DNA of 64,000 bases, from positions 52,111 to 116,110 of the forward strand of contig CAMFGY010000015.1 in NCBI GenBank assembly GCA_945952065.1. Reading direction: 5' to 3'. The position numbers and the translations under genes are program-made. The notes below the pieces were generated by a model. The model searched no databases, had not been told where the DNA came from, and worked only from the letters and a program-made list of their open reading frames with translations. Shown piece after piece: positions 18,487 to 28,100 of the stretch (the stretch's first letter is position 1; each line of letters begins with the position of its first letter). This DNA is from an uncultured Burkholderiales bacterium. GTDB taxonomy: Bacteria > Pseudomonadota > Gammaproteobacteria > Burkholderiales > Burkholderiaceae_C.

Positions 18487-19155
18487 TCACCAAGTCAGCC
18501 GTTCTCCGTCGTAATTGATGAAGCCGCCGTGGTCGGCCGGGCTGAGTTCGGCCATCACCTTGCGCATGCCGGCCACGCTGGTTTGCACATCGATATCGGC
18601 TTCGGCGCCACCCATCTCGGTGCGCACCCAGCCCGGGTGCAGGCTGACGCACAAGGCCTTGCCCTGCATCAGCAAGGCGGCGTCTTTCATCACCGAGTTG
18701 ACCGCGGCCTTGGAGGCGCGGTACAGCCAGTTTTGGCCATTGCTGCGCAGGCTGATGGAGCCCATGCGCGAGGACACAATCGCCAAGCGTGCCCCCGGGG
18801 CCAAGGCCTCCTGCAACTGCGGCAAGACCCGCATGGGCCCGAGCACATTGGTCTGCATGACAGTGTTGAACTCGGCCTCGGTCGGCGTTTGCAGACCGGT
18901 CGTGCGCGAGCCCAACACCCCGGCCACCAAGGCCACCTGATCGAACGCATAGCCGTCGATCTGCCAAGCCAGGCCCGAGGCACTCGCGGTGCTCATCAGG
19001 TCCAGCTTCAGCGCCACCGCGCCCAGATCGCGCAAGCGCTGCAAGCTGGCCTCGTCGCGGGCCGTCGCCACCACTCGATCGCCCGCCTCCCTCGCCTGTC
19101 GCACCCATTCCCAGCCAATGCCACGCGAGGCGCCAACAATCAAAACAGTGCTCAT
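18487..19155 (-). CDS. Short-chain dehydrogenase/reductase
   Basis: This gene encodes a 222-residue NAD(P)-dependent SDR enzyme. The Rossmann glycine motif is GASRGIG at residues 8-14. The catalytic serine lies in AIVSSRMGSIS and the catalytic Tyr-x3-Lys in WLYRASKAAVNS. LHPGWVRTEMGG follows, typical of the C-factor/sniffer-like subgroup. The start at 19155 gives the usual N-terminal strand; the frame remains open to 19509 without homology. Substrate unknown. It is divergent from the large BTAD/AAA regulator gene 175 nt away. Confidence 0.9.
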   Translation of the reverse strand: MSTVLIVGASRGIGWEWVRQAREAGDRVVATARDEASLQRLRDLGAVALKLDLMSTASASGLAWQIDGYAFDQVALVAGVLGSRTTGLQTPTEAEFNTVMQTNVLGPMRVLPQLQEALAPGARLAIVSSRMGSISLRSNGQNWLYRASKAAVNSVMKDAALLMQGKALCVSLHPGWVRTEMGGAEADIDVQTSVAGMRKVMAELSPADHGGFINYDGERLTW

Positions 19156-19329
19156 GCTCAAGGGTTCCTGAATCGAAAAATCGGGCGGAGATCGTGACCG
19201 GGGGCCCGTGTCGCGTCTCCAACATGGCCGAAGATGCTGTGCGATTCTGCCGCAGCGTCTGAAGGCGCCTGCTATTGCCTGGCGCGGGCTGTCATATCGA
19301 ACGGGCATACTGCCGCAAAAAATTGCACC

Positions 19330-22300
19330 ATGCCTGACCCTGTCTCCAAGCCCTCTGCCGCTCAGACTGCGGCCAGCCCGACTCGCGCCGACGACATGCG
19401 CCCCCAGCTGCGCTTGTTGGGCGGCTTTGAGCTGCGCAGCCGACGCGGTGAGGTGCTCGCTCTGCCCTACGACAAAGTACGCGCCCTGCTCGCCATGCTG
19501 GCACTGCAAACCGGGCCGCTATTGCGGGAAATGCTGGCCGAAGCCCTGTGGCCCGACTCCACGCTGGAGCAAGCCCGCGCCAACTTGCGCCGCGCGCTCT
19601 ATGACTTACGCCGGGTGCTCTCCCAACTCTGGCCAGACAAGGCTGACTTGGCACCGCTGTGGAGCGACAAGAAGCAATTACAGCTGCGCGATGATTTGGA
19701 CTGGCAGCTGGACTGCCGAGACTTCGCCCTGGCCCAGTTGGACGCCGCCACGCCTCAGCCCGATGCGCGTCGGCAGGCCTTGCAGCAAGCGCTCAGCTTG
19801 TATCGAGGGCAGTTGCTGGAAGGCCTGCAACTGCCCGAGGCACCCGGCTTCGAAGCCTGGTTGCAACCCCGGCGTGAGGCCTTGCAACGCCAAGCCCAGC
19901 AACTGTTGGAGAACCTGAGCCAGTTGCATGAAGACGCAGGCGATCGCGAGGCCGCCCTGGCATGCGCCCGCCGGGCTTTGGCGCAAGATCCCTGGTGTGA
20001 ACCGGCATTGCGGCGATGCATGCGCATGCTGGCGCCATCGGCCGCAGGCGAGGCATTGGCCTTGTTCGAGCAATTTCGAATCCAGTTGCAAACCGAGCTA
20101 GCGATGCAGCCCCAAACAGCCACCTTGGCCCTGGCCGAGCAATTGCGTCTGGGTGCCTTGGCGCCACTGCAAGCGCCGGCCTTGCGCGCCGAGCGCCGGC
20201 GTGTGGTGGCCCTGGCCTGCGAATGGGAGGTCTCGCCCGATGACGCCGAGCATGATGCCGAGGCCTTGGTCTCTGCACTACAAGGCCGGCTGCAGCGAGC
20301 CCGCCAGCAATTGCAAGCACTCGGGGCCCATGTGCAGCGGGCCGAGGGCGGAGAACTGCTGGCCTACTTTGGTCACCCCCGCGCACAAGAACATGCCCCC
20401 CGTCTGGCCTTGGACGCAGCACTGGCCCTGGCCGCCGCCCATGCCCAGCACCCCTGGGCGCTGCGTCAAGGCCTGCATGTGGGCTGGGTGCACGCCGACC
20501 CTGAACAGGGCTCGCCCGACAGCGTGGGCGCGCTGTCGCGCCAGGCCCGCAAGCTGGCCCTGCAAGCCACAACGGGAAGCATCCGAGTCAGCACCGAGCT
20601 GCAATTGCAAAGTGAGCGGCACCACCGTTTTGGCTCGCAGGACTGCGGCAGTGACAGCGTTGAACTGCTGAGTGCGCGCTCAAGCCTGGCGGCCTCACGC
20701 TTGGACGCGCTCAAACCCATGGTCGGCCGCCAAGCCGAGCTGCGCCAATTGCAGCAGGCCTGGGAGTTGGCGCAACACAGCGCGCGCACCGTTTGGGTCC
20801 AGGGCGAACCTGGTTTGGGCAAGACCCGATTGCTGCAGGCCTTGCGGCAGCTCCTGGCGGCCGAGGTGGCTCGCTCCGGTGCGCCGGTTTCACAACTGTA
20901 TTGCCGCCCCGAGTACCGCCACACCCCGTTCCAGCCGGTTCGCCAAGTCCTGCGCCGGCGCCTGGGTGTCGCACTGGAAGCGGACGAGGCCCAGGCCGAA
21001 CAGGCCCTGCTCAAACTGCTGCAGCAAGGCGGCATCGCCGCTGCGAAGCAAAGCAAGGCCTGCCGCTTGTTGCGCCCGCTGCTGCTGCGCTCGCTGACGC
21101 CGCATGACGAGCCGCAGACCACCGAGCCACTGCTGAAGCGAGAGTTGCAAAGTCTGCTGTGCGAGCTGTTCGAGGGCCTGGCCCAGGGCCGCCCACAACT
21201 CTTGTTGCTGGAAGACTTGCATTGGGCAGATCCGTCCACCATGGAATTGCTGCAGTTGCATCTGCACGGTCAAAGCCAGCGCCCTCCCAAGCGGCGCAGT
21301 CCCGGCTTGCTGCTCTTGAGTTCACGGGAAGCGCCACCCGAAGACTTCAGCGCGCACCTGGACCTGCATCTGAAGCTGCAGCCGCTGCCTGCAGAAGACA
21401 TGGAGCGCTTGATCGACCAACTTGACGGCATCCCGCCCCCCCGAGAGCAGCGCCAGCAGGTGCTACAGCGCGCCGGCGGCGTGCCCCTGTTTGCCGAAGA
21501 ACTGGCGCGCTCTTTGCGCCAGCGCCCTCAAGACAAAGTGCCGGCCACGCTTTGGGACCTGCTGGCCGCCAGCCTCGACCGCCTGCCGCCCGAGGCCAAA
21601 CGAACGGCGCAAGGTGCAGCGCTGCTTGGCAGCAGTTGTTCCACCGGCCTTTTACAAGAAGTGATGCAGCTGTCGGCCGGGCCGCTGGCCCATCAGCTGA
21701 CCTTGTTGAAGCGGCTCGATTTGATGCAAGCGCATGATCCCCAGCACTGGCAGTTTCGCCATGCCCTGATCCGCGAAGCGGCCTTGGAAACGCTCAGCGC
21801 CAGCGAACGACGCGCCCTGCACCGCCGTGCCGCCCAGGCCTTGATGGGCCCTTTTGCCAGCCTGGCCGCAGACGCCCCTGAAACCCTGGCCCAGCATCTG
21901 CACGCGGCGGGCGACCCCGCCGCGGCGCACTACTGGCTGCAAGCCGCCGAACGGGCCGCTGCGCAATCGGCCCACCTGGAAGCGCGCCATGGCTATGAGC
22001 AAGGCCTGGCTGCGCTGCAATGGCCCGAAGCCTCGCCGGCTTTGGTGCAACGTCTGCGCTTGCCCTTGCTGCTGGGTCAAGGCCATGCCTTGCTGGCCCT
22101 GGAAGGCTACGGCTCGGAGGGGGCCCGTCAATGCTACCGACTGGCTTTGAAAGCTTGTGAGGGCACGGGCGCCAGCAGGGGCCCGGGGCAACGCTTTCAG
22201 GCGCTCTGGGGCCTGTGGTTGGGTAGCCGCAGCGGCCCAGATGAACCGCCGGTGTTGGAGCTGGCGCATGAACTGCTGGCCGTGGCTGCTGAAACCAGCG

Positions 22301-23136
22301 ATGCGGCAGCCGCAGTACAAGCCCGTTATGCCCTGGGCAACAACCTGTTCTTCTTGGGCCAGCTGCAGGCCTCTTTCGAGGCGCTGACCGAGGCGGCTGC
22401 GGCGGGGGATCGCCTGCCCGCCCACCAACACAAGCAGCTGACGCAACGCTTTGGGGAACACGGCGGCATTGCCGCACGGACCATGCTGAGTTGGCCACTG
22501 GCGTTGCAAGGCCGGGTGGACGAAGCGCTGGCGCAAAGCCAACTCGGTGTGCAACAAGCGCGCACACTGGGTCACGCCCACACCCTGGGCTTTGCCCTCG
22601 CGGTCCAGGCCGTGCTGCTGCGCCATTTGCGCCGCCCAAAAGAGGCGATGCCGATCAGTCTGGAACTGCTGGCCCTGGCCGAGCGCCACGGCCTGGCCCT
22701 GTGGCAGGCTGTCGGGAGCTTGGTGCTGGGGTGGTGCCAAGCGGCCGCGGGCGAACCTGCAGGCTTGCTGCTCATCCGGCAAGCGGCCTGCGCCTCGGCC
22801 GTGGCCATGCCCAGTACTGAAGCCACCTTCCTTTCTTTTTTGATTGAAGCCTTGCTGAACCTGGGCCAGGACGATGAAGCGCTGACGCAAATCACGGCCT
22901 GCTTGCCGAAAGCGCAAGAGCGCCAAGAGTTCTATCTGCTGGCCGAGCTCTGGCGCATGCGCGCCCAAGCCCTGGCCCATTTGAACGCACCACACCATGA
23001 GATCGAACAAGCCTTGACCTTGGCGCAGCGCGCGGGCGAAACCATGGGCGCCGACCTGCTTTTGCTGCGCTGCGCCGCCCAGCGTCGGGCCTGGCAGCAA
23101 CAGACTTCCGGCGATTCAACGGAAATTCAACGCTAG
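19330..23136 (+). CDS. Large BTAD/SARP-type regulator with degenerate cyclase-like domain, AAA ATPase and TPR region
   Basis: This gene encodes 1268 residues. An OmpR-type DNA-binding domain (about 22-110, with ARANLRRALYDLRRVLSQ) leads into a BTAD helical domain (about 125-265). Residues about 278-440 resemble a class III nucleotide cyclase (GGELLAYFGHPRAQEHAPRLALDAALAL, LRQGLHVGWVHA) but without obvious metal-binding aspartates. The AAA/NACHT-like ATPase has Walker A GEPGLGKT near 491 and Walker B LLLLEDLHWAD. The rest is TPR-like helices. Such proteins act as ATP-dependent transcription activators. The ATG at 19330 is the likely start; 19396 is possible. Its targets could be the porin and following genes 64 nt downstream (inference). 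Confidence 0.88.
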   Translation: MPDPVSKPSAAQTAASPTRADDMRPQLRLLGGFELRSRRGEVLALPYDKVRALLAMLALQTGPLLREMLAEALWPDSTLEQARANLRRALYDLRRVLSQLWPDKADLAPLWSDKKQLQLRDDLDWQLDCRDFALAQLDAATPQPDARRQALQQALSLYRGQLLEGLQLPEAPGFEAWLQPRREALQRQAQQLLENLSQLHEDAGDREAALACARRALAQDPWCEPALRRCMRMLAPSAAGEALALFEQFRIQLQTELAMQPQTATLALAEQLRLGALAPLQAPALRAERRRVVALACEWEVSPDDAEHDAEALVSALQGRLQRARQQLQALGAHVQRAEGGELLAYFGHPRAQEHAPRLALDAALALAAAHAQHPWALRQGLHVGWVHADPEQGSPDSVGALSRQARKLALQATTGSIRVSTELQLQSERHHRFGSQDCGSDSVELLSARSSLAASRLDALKPMVGRQAELRQLQQAWELAQHSARTVWVQGEPGLGKTRLLQALRQLLAAEVARSGAPVSQLYCRPEYRHTPFQPVRQVLRRRLGVALEADEAQAEQALLKLLQQGGIAAAKQSKACRLLRPLLLRSLTPHDEPQTTEPLLKRELQSLLCELFEGLAQGRPQLLLLEDLHWADPSTMELLQLHLHGQSQRPPKRRSPGLLLLSSREAPPEDFSAHLDLHLKLQPLPAEDMERLIDQLDGIPPPREQRQQVLQRAGGVPLFAEELARSLRQRPQDKVPATLWDLLAASLDRLPPEAKRTAQGAALLGSSCSTGLLQEVMQLSAGPLAHQLTLLKRLDLMQAHDPQHWQFRHALIREAALETLSASERRALHRRAAQALMGPFASLAADAPETLAQHLHAAGDPAAAHYWLQAAERAAAQSAHLEARHGYEQGLAALQWPEASPALVQRLRLPLLLGQGHALLALEGYGSEGARQCYRLALKACEGTGASRGPGQRFQALWGLWLGSRSGPDEPPVLELAHELLAVAAETSDAAAAVQARYALGNNLFFLGQLQASFEALTEAAAAGDRLPAHQHKQLTQRFGEHGGIAARTMLSWPLALQGRVDEALAQSQLGVQQARTLGHAHTLGFALAVQAVLLRHLRRPKEAMPISLELLALAERHGLALWQAVGSLVLGWCQAAAGEPAGLLLIRQAACASAVAMPSTEATFLSFLIEALLNLGQDDEALTQITACLPKAQERQEFYLLAELWRMRAQALAHLNAPHHEIEQALTLAQRAGETMGADLLLLRCAAQRRAWQQQTSGDSTEIQR

Positions 23137-23200
23137 GTCGCGAAGCTCCTGCCCACAACCAGTGCTCCGCTTCAGACGGAGCCACAGCAGGGGCTTTTCG

Positions 23201-24607
23201 ATGATGCATTCCTACCGAGCGCGGCCAACGAAGCGGCGTTCACCGACTCGACTGAGCTGGGCACTCGGCGCCTTGACGACGCTTAGCCTGGGCCTCACGC
23301 CCGCTGTGCAAGCCGCCGATGAAAACGCCAAAGAGGTGGGCACATCCAGCGAGAGCCGCGCCAATGCCTTGCGCTTGTCAGGCTTCGCGACTTTGGGACT
23401 GACCCATAACGACAATGCCACCGCCGGTGCCGTCACCTCCTTCTCGCAACTCAAGCCCGTGCAACAAGGGTGGTCACCCAATATGGACACGGTGTTGGGT
23501 TTGCAACTGGAGTGGCAAGCCCTGAGTGGCACCACCTTGCAAGTGCAAGGGGTGGCACGCGAGGGCGAGGACATGCAACCCCGACTGCGTACCGCTGCTT
23601 TGCGTCAACAACTGGGCCAGGGCTTGAGCCTCAATCTGGGGCGACTGCGCAGCCCGCTGTTTTTTGACTCCAGCATCGCCGAGATCGGCTACGCCAACTT
23701 GACGGTGCGCCCAGCGCCGACCATTTATGCACTCACCAACAGTGTGGCCAGCCTGGATGGCGCCGACCTGCAATGGCGACTCAACCTGGGTGACGCAAGC
23801 CTGTTGACCCAAGTCTTTGGCGGCCGCTATGACTACACCCATCGCTTCAACAACTTCTCCCCGGCCTTGTCAGCCGACGCCAGCCTGCGCGGCTTGCGTG
23901 GCTTCAGTCTCAGCGCCAATCTGCAAGACCTGACCCTGCGCTTTTCTCGCACTGAGATTGACCGCTATGTGTTGCGCTCCGAACAGGTCAGCCAACTCAA
24001 CAGCGGCTTGACCCAAGTCAGTGCCGCCCTGCAGCAAATGGCCCTCAACCCCCTGCTACCGCCGGGCGTGGCGGGTGCCTTGCTGGACAAGTCACGGGGC
24101 CTGGACGCCTTGCGCAGTCCTTTCGACAACCGCCCCGTCTACACCAGTGTGGGCATGGACGGCAACTGGCAGCGCTGGCGTCTGCTGGCCGAGCTGACCT
24201 GGATGGACCCTCACAATGATCTGGTCGGTCAAGGTTTTGGCTACAGCGTGACCCTGGCGCACAGCTTTGGCGACATCACGCCCTATCTGGGCGTGTCCGA
24301 GATGAAGCGCTCCAACGCTCGGCTCGACACCCGCGCGCTGGCCCCCACCGGCCTGAACCCGCAGTTGGATGGCGCGCTGCTGCAACTCCAACAAGGGTTT
24401 GACCAGGCACAACAATTTGCCAATATCAGCAGCCGCTCCATCAGCCTGGGGCTGCGCTGGGATTGGCGCGAGAACATGGCACTCAAAACGCAGCTCGATC
24501 TGGTTCGCACCCCAAGTGCTCAGATTCCAGGTCCGCTGGCGGTGCCCCGCCTGCCCTTCGACCACAAGCTCCAGTTGTTCAGCGTCACGCTGGACCTGGT
24601 GTTCTAA
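23201..24607 (+). CDS. Outer-membrane beta-barrel protein, porin-like
   Basis: This gene encodes 468 residues. A signal peptide (SWALGALTTLSLGLTPAVQA) precedes alternating hydrophobic/polar strands typical of a barrel: LSGFATLGLTHNDNATAG, GLQLEWQALSGTTLQVQGVAR, RLLAELTWMDPHNDLVGQ. It ends in a hydrophobic strand with terminal Phe (LFSVTLDLVF), the signal for outer-membrane assembly. The start at 23201 follows an AGCAGGGG ribosome binding site. A phosphate-binding-like protein gene starts 12 nt downstream, with its AAGGAGGG straddling this stop, so the two are surely co-translated. Substrate not evident. Confidence 0.82.
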   Translation: MMHSYRARPTKRRSPTRLSWALGALTTLSLGLTPAVQAADENAKEVGTSSESRANALRLSGFATLGLTHNDNATAGAVTSFSQLKPVQQGWSPNMDTVLGLQLEWQALSGTTLQVQGVAREGEDMQPRLRTAALRQQLGQGLSLNLGRLRSPLFFDSSIAEIGYANLTVRPAPTIYALTNSVASLDGADLQWRLNLGDASLLTQVFGGRYDYTHRFNNFSPALSADASLRGLRGFSLSANLQDLTLRFSRTEIDRYVLRSEQVSQLNSGLTQVSAALQQMALNPLLPPGVAGALLDKSRGLDALRSPFDNRPVYTSVGMDGNWQRWRLLAELTWMDPHNDLVGQGFGYSVTLAHSFGDITPYLGVSEMKRSNARLDTRALAPTGLNPQLDGALLQLQQGFDQAQQFANISSRSISLGLRWDWRENMALKTQLDLVRTPSAQIPGPLAVPRLPFDHKLQLFSVTLDLVF

Positions 24608-24619
24608 GGAGGGTTGCGC

Positions 24620-25084
24620 ATGAACCGCTCATCCCTGCCGCGCTCCAGCACCCCATGGCAACGCTGCTTGCTTGCGGCGCTCTGGTTCGCCGTGGCCCCT
24701 CCATCCTGGGCTGCCACCGAACTGATCGTCATCGCCCACAAAGACGTGGCGCTGGACAAGATCAGCCCCGAGCGCATGACGCAGATCTATCTGCGCCAGC
24801 AACAAAACTGGCCCGATGGCCAAGCCATCCAGCCCATCGACCTGCGCGAGGGCAACAGCCTGCGTCGGGCTTTCTATGACCAGGTGATCGGACGCAGCCC
24901 CGGCCAATTGCGCGCCTTCTGGGCACGCCAGAGTTTCACTGGCATGGGACTGCCTCCCCGTCAAGTGGACAACGACGAGGAGGTAACTCGACTGGTCCTG
25001 AACACGCCGGGCGCGATCGGCTATGTCAGCCGCCGCCCCACACAAGCGGGCCTGAAAGTACTGCTCAACGCCAGCTTGGAATGA
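24620..25084 (+). CDS. Phosphate-binding-like periplasmic protein (PstS-type fold, single-lobe length)
   Basis: This gene encodes 154 residues with a signal peptide ending at PSWA. The mature part resembles PBP-like domains of orphan PstS-type proteins: ELIVIAHKDVALDKISPERMTQIYLRQQQNW, IDLREGNSLRRAFYDQVIG, FWARQSFTGMG and a closing TPGAIGYVSR. It is much shorter than true PstS (over 300 residues), so it is more likely a sensor or accessory binder than an ABC transporter component. AAGGAGGG six bases before the ATG marks the start. It follows the porin gene directly. The SpoIIE and Na/Pi genes further downstream make a phosphate or oxyanion link plausible (inference). Confidence 0.85.
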   Translation: MNRSSLPRSSTPWQRCLLAALWFAVAPPSWAATELIVIAHKDVALDKISPERMTQIYLRQQQNWPDGQAIQPIDLREGNSLRRAFYDQVIGRSPGQLRAFWARQSFTGMGLPPRQVDNDEEVTRLVLNTPGAIGYVSRRPTQAGLKVLLNASLE

Positions 25085-25163
25085 CTCCCCTTCGCTAAGT
25101 GCTCACTTAAACAAGCCGTGGCTGAAGCCTCCGGGCCTAGGCCAAATTTTTGAAAGCCGCACC

Positions 25164-28100
25164 ATGCAAACTCGCAACTTCCGCTTCGCCGCAAGGACGA
25201 CCAAGCCAGCTGGCTGTCCGAATTTGCGTCCTTTGGCATTGGCCTTGATGCTGGCTCTGCCCTTGACGCCAGTCTCTGGTGCCACCGTCTACACGCTGAC
25301 CCCGGACCAGCCGCTGATCCTGCAGACGCCCAGCAACATCGACTACGGCGCGCTGCTGGGCGATGTGGTCTACACCGGACTTGGGCATCTGATCAAAACG
25401 GGCGCCGGTGCGGCTGTCTGGGGCGCCCGCAGCGCGACGTTCGCCCTGCAGGCCGGCAGTTGGATCGATGTGCTGGAAGGGCGTTTCATTGGTGGCAGCG
25501 GCGTCAACGAAGACTGGACGCGCAACCAGTCCGGCCTGAACGTCGCGGCGGGCGCGGTCTTTGAGGGGCAAGAGGCCAACGTTCGGGTGGACGCGTTGAC
25601 CGGCAGTGGGCTCATCCGCAGCGGCTACTCCGATGGTCATTCAAGTTATGGCTACGAGACCTTCACCTTTGGTGTGGCCAATGGCAGCGGCAGCTTTGCC
25701 GGCGTGCTGGCGGATGGCAATTCGGCCGCTCACTTCACCAAGGCCGGCAGCGGCGTTCAGGTGCTCACGGGCAACAACAGCTACACCGGCGGCACCCGGG
25801 TGGCGGGCGGCACCCTGGCCATTGGCGACGGCGGCACAAGTGGCACCATCCTCGGTCCGGTGCAGGTGGATGCCGGCGCCACGCTGGCTTTCAACCGGGC
25901 GGACGACATCAGCTTTGACGGCAGCTTGAATGGCGCTGGGCGCTTGCTGAAAACGGGCAGCGGCACCTTGGTGCTCAGCCAGGCGGTGAACCTGGGCCAG
26001 GGCCTCGAAATCCAGAAAGGCGCCCGCGGTGTCATTCTGGCCGCCGGCAGCAGCTTCCAAGGCCCCCTGCTCAATGAAAGCTGGCTGCAAATCGCAAGCG
26101 GCGCCCAGATCGCGTTGCGCGATGGCATCAGCGGCAACGGCACGCTCATCCACCAAGGCAGCCTGCTGACGCTCAGCGGCGAGATGAACAGCAACCTGGA
26201 GATCAATGGCCAAGACAATGGGCAGCTCTCGCGCCTGCTCGTGGGTGAGCCCGGCCGCGCCACCACGCTCAGGAGCGGATCGATCTACGTGGGTGGCGGA
26301 GACAGCCCCATCGTCGTCGACATCGCGGGCCCGCAAACCCAGGTCCTGCTGGCGCAAGACCCGTACGCCAGCACGCCTCAACTGATCGGCAATCTTGGCA
26401 TTTCCGGTGCGTCCGTCGTGACCGTGCGCGACGGCGCGCTGCTCAAGCGCAGCAAGGTCGATGTGTCCTACGGTGGGACCCTGCGCGTCCTTGGCCCGGC
26501 CAGCAAGGTGGAAGTGGTCGGGCAGAACCAGGGGCTGATCGACCTCGCCTATGGCGCCACGCTGCAGGTGGATCAAGGCGCGCAAGTCCAGGCAAGCCAG
26601 CTGATGCTCGACGCCCGCAAGGGGCCATTGACCTTCAGCGTTGACGGGGCGGGCAGCCGTGTCGAGGTCGCCGAGCTGTTCACCTTGGGCTCAAACCGCA
26701 TCTCCGTGCTCGCCGGTGGCACGCTGGAAACCGGCAGGCGCAGCTCAGCGGGCACGCCGGGCACGCAGGTGCAAGGCCTTGTCACGATCAGCGGCCCCGG
26801 CTCGCGCTGGCTGCTGGCGGACAAAGTGCGGGCCGAGCAGCTGCAGCTGACGCTCAGCGACGGCGGTCTGCTGCGCGCCGAAAGCTTTCAGACCGGCCCA
26901 GCGACACAGCTGCTGCTCGACGGCGGCACCCTGGCGCTGACCGACGCCCCCCAAGGCAGCTTCATGGCCGGGCTGGATTGGCGCCGCGGCACGCTGTCCC
27001 TGAACGGCGACGCGCGCCTTGACCAGGGCCTGCTGGCCGCCAGCCTGAACCTTGATGCCGGCCGGCAGCTGCTGGTCAACGGCCAGCTGAGCGTCAACAA
27101 CGGGCAGAGCTTGCAGATCGGCGCTGCGGGCAGCCTGTCCGCGCAGGCTTTGCGTTTGGACGGCGGCTCGCTGGACCTGCATCGCAACGCCGACTTCAAG
27201 ACCGCCCTCGATTGGCAGCAGGGCCGGCTGGTGCTCAGCGGCGACTGGCAAGCGGGACAAGGGCTGCTGGCCAGCCTGCCTGCGCTCGATGCGCAGCACC
27301 GCCTCAGTGTGGCCGGCAGCTTGAGCCAGAGCGCAGGCGCAGCACCGCTGCTGATCGGGCCGACCGGAGTGCTCGATGTTTCCGGCGGTCTGCGTCTGGA
27401 TGGTCCTGTGCGCATCGACAACGGCGGGCAGTTGCTGCTGAACGAAGGCAGCCAATCACAGCTGCGTGGCAGTCTGCAAAGCCAGGGCGATCTGCGCCTG
27501 AGCGGCGCCGTGCTCGAACTCAGCGGCGAGGCACAGGCGCGCCTGCTGCAATTACAGGGCTCACCCAGCAACCCGGCGCGGCTGCTGCTGGGTCGCCTCG
27601 ATGAAAGCAGCACCGTCAAGCTTGACAAACTGAACCTGGGCGCCAACAGCGAGCTGAGCGTCCGCGGCCGCGGCACCGAGGTCAATTTGCTCAGCGTGTT
27701 GACCCGTGAATCGTCCAACAGCCGAATCGCCGTGCGCGACGGGGCGGCGCTTCAGGTGACGAGTGAGTTTGAATTCAACAGCTCGGCCGAGCCCAATCTG
27801 CTGCAGGTCAGCGGTGCGGGCAGCCGCTTTTTCAGCCGCTATCAGTTCTACAGCAAGGCCTTGGCGCAGATTGACAGCGCCGGGCAGCTAAGAGCCGACG
27901 GCGCCTATCTCAATCAAGATGCCATGCTGCGGGTAACTGGCGCCGGCAGCTTGGTGAATATGGGCAGTCTGACATTGAACGCCAATAGCCGTGTCGAGGT
28001 GCTCGACGGCGCCCGCCTGGAGCTCGGCGGCTTGAGCGCCAGCCCCAACAGCAGCCTCTTGCTCAACGGCGGCGAAATCTCGGTCGGCAGCACCCCACCC

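Noticed and set aside
21652..23100. A 482-codon frame antisense to the TPR half of the large regulator
   Set aside because: Gln/Gly-rich shadow translation. The sense strand has clear AAA and TPR character.
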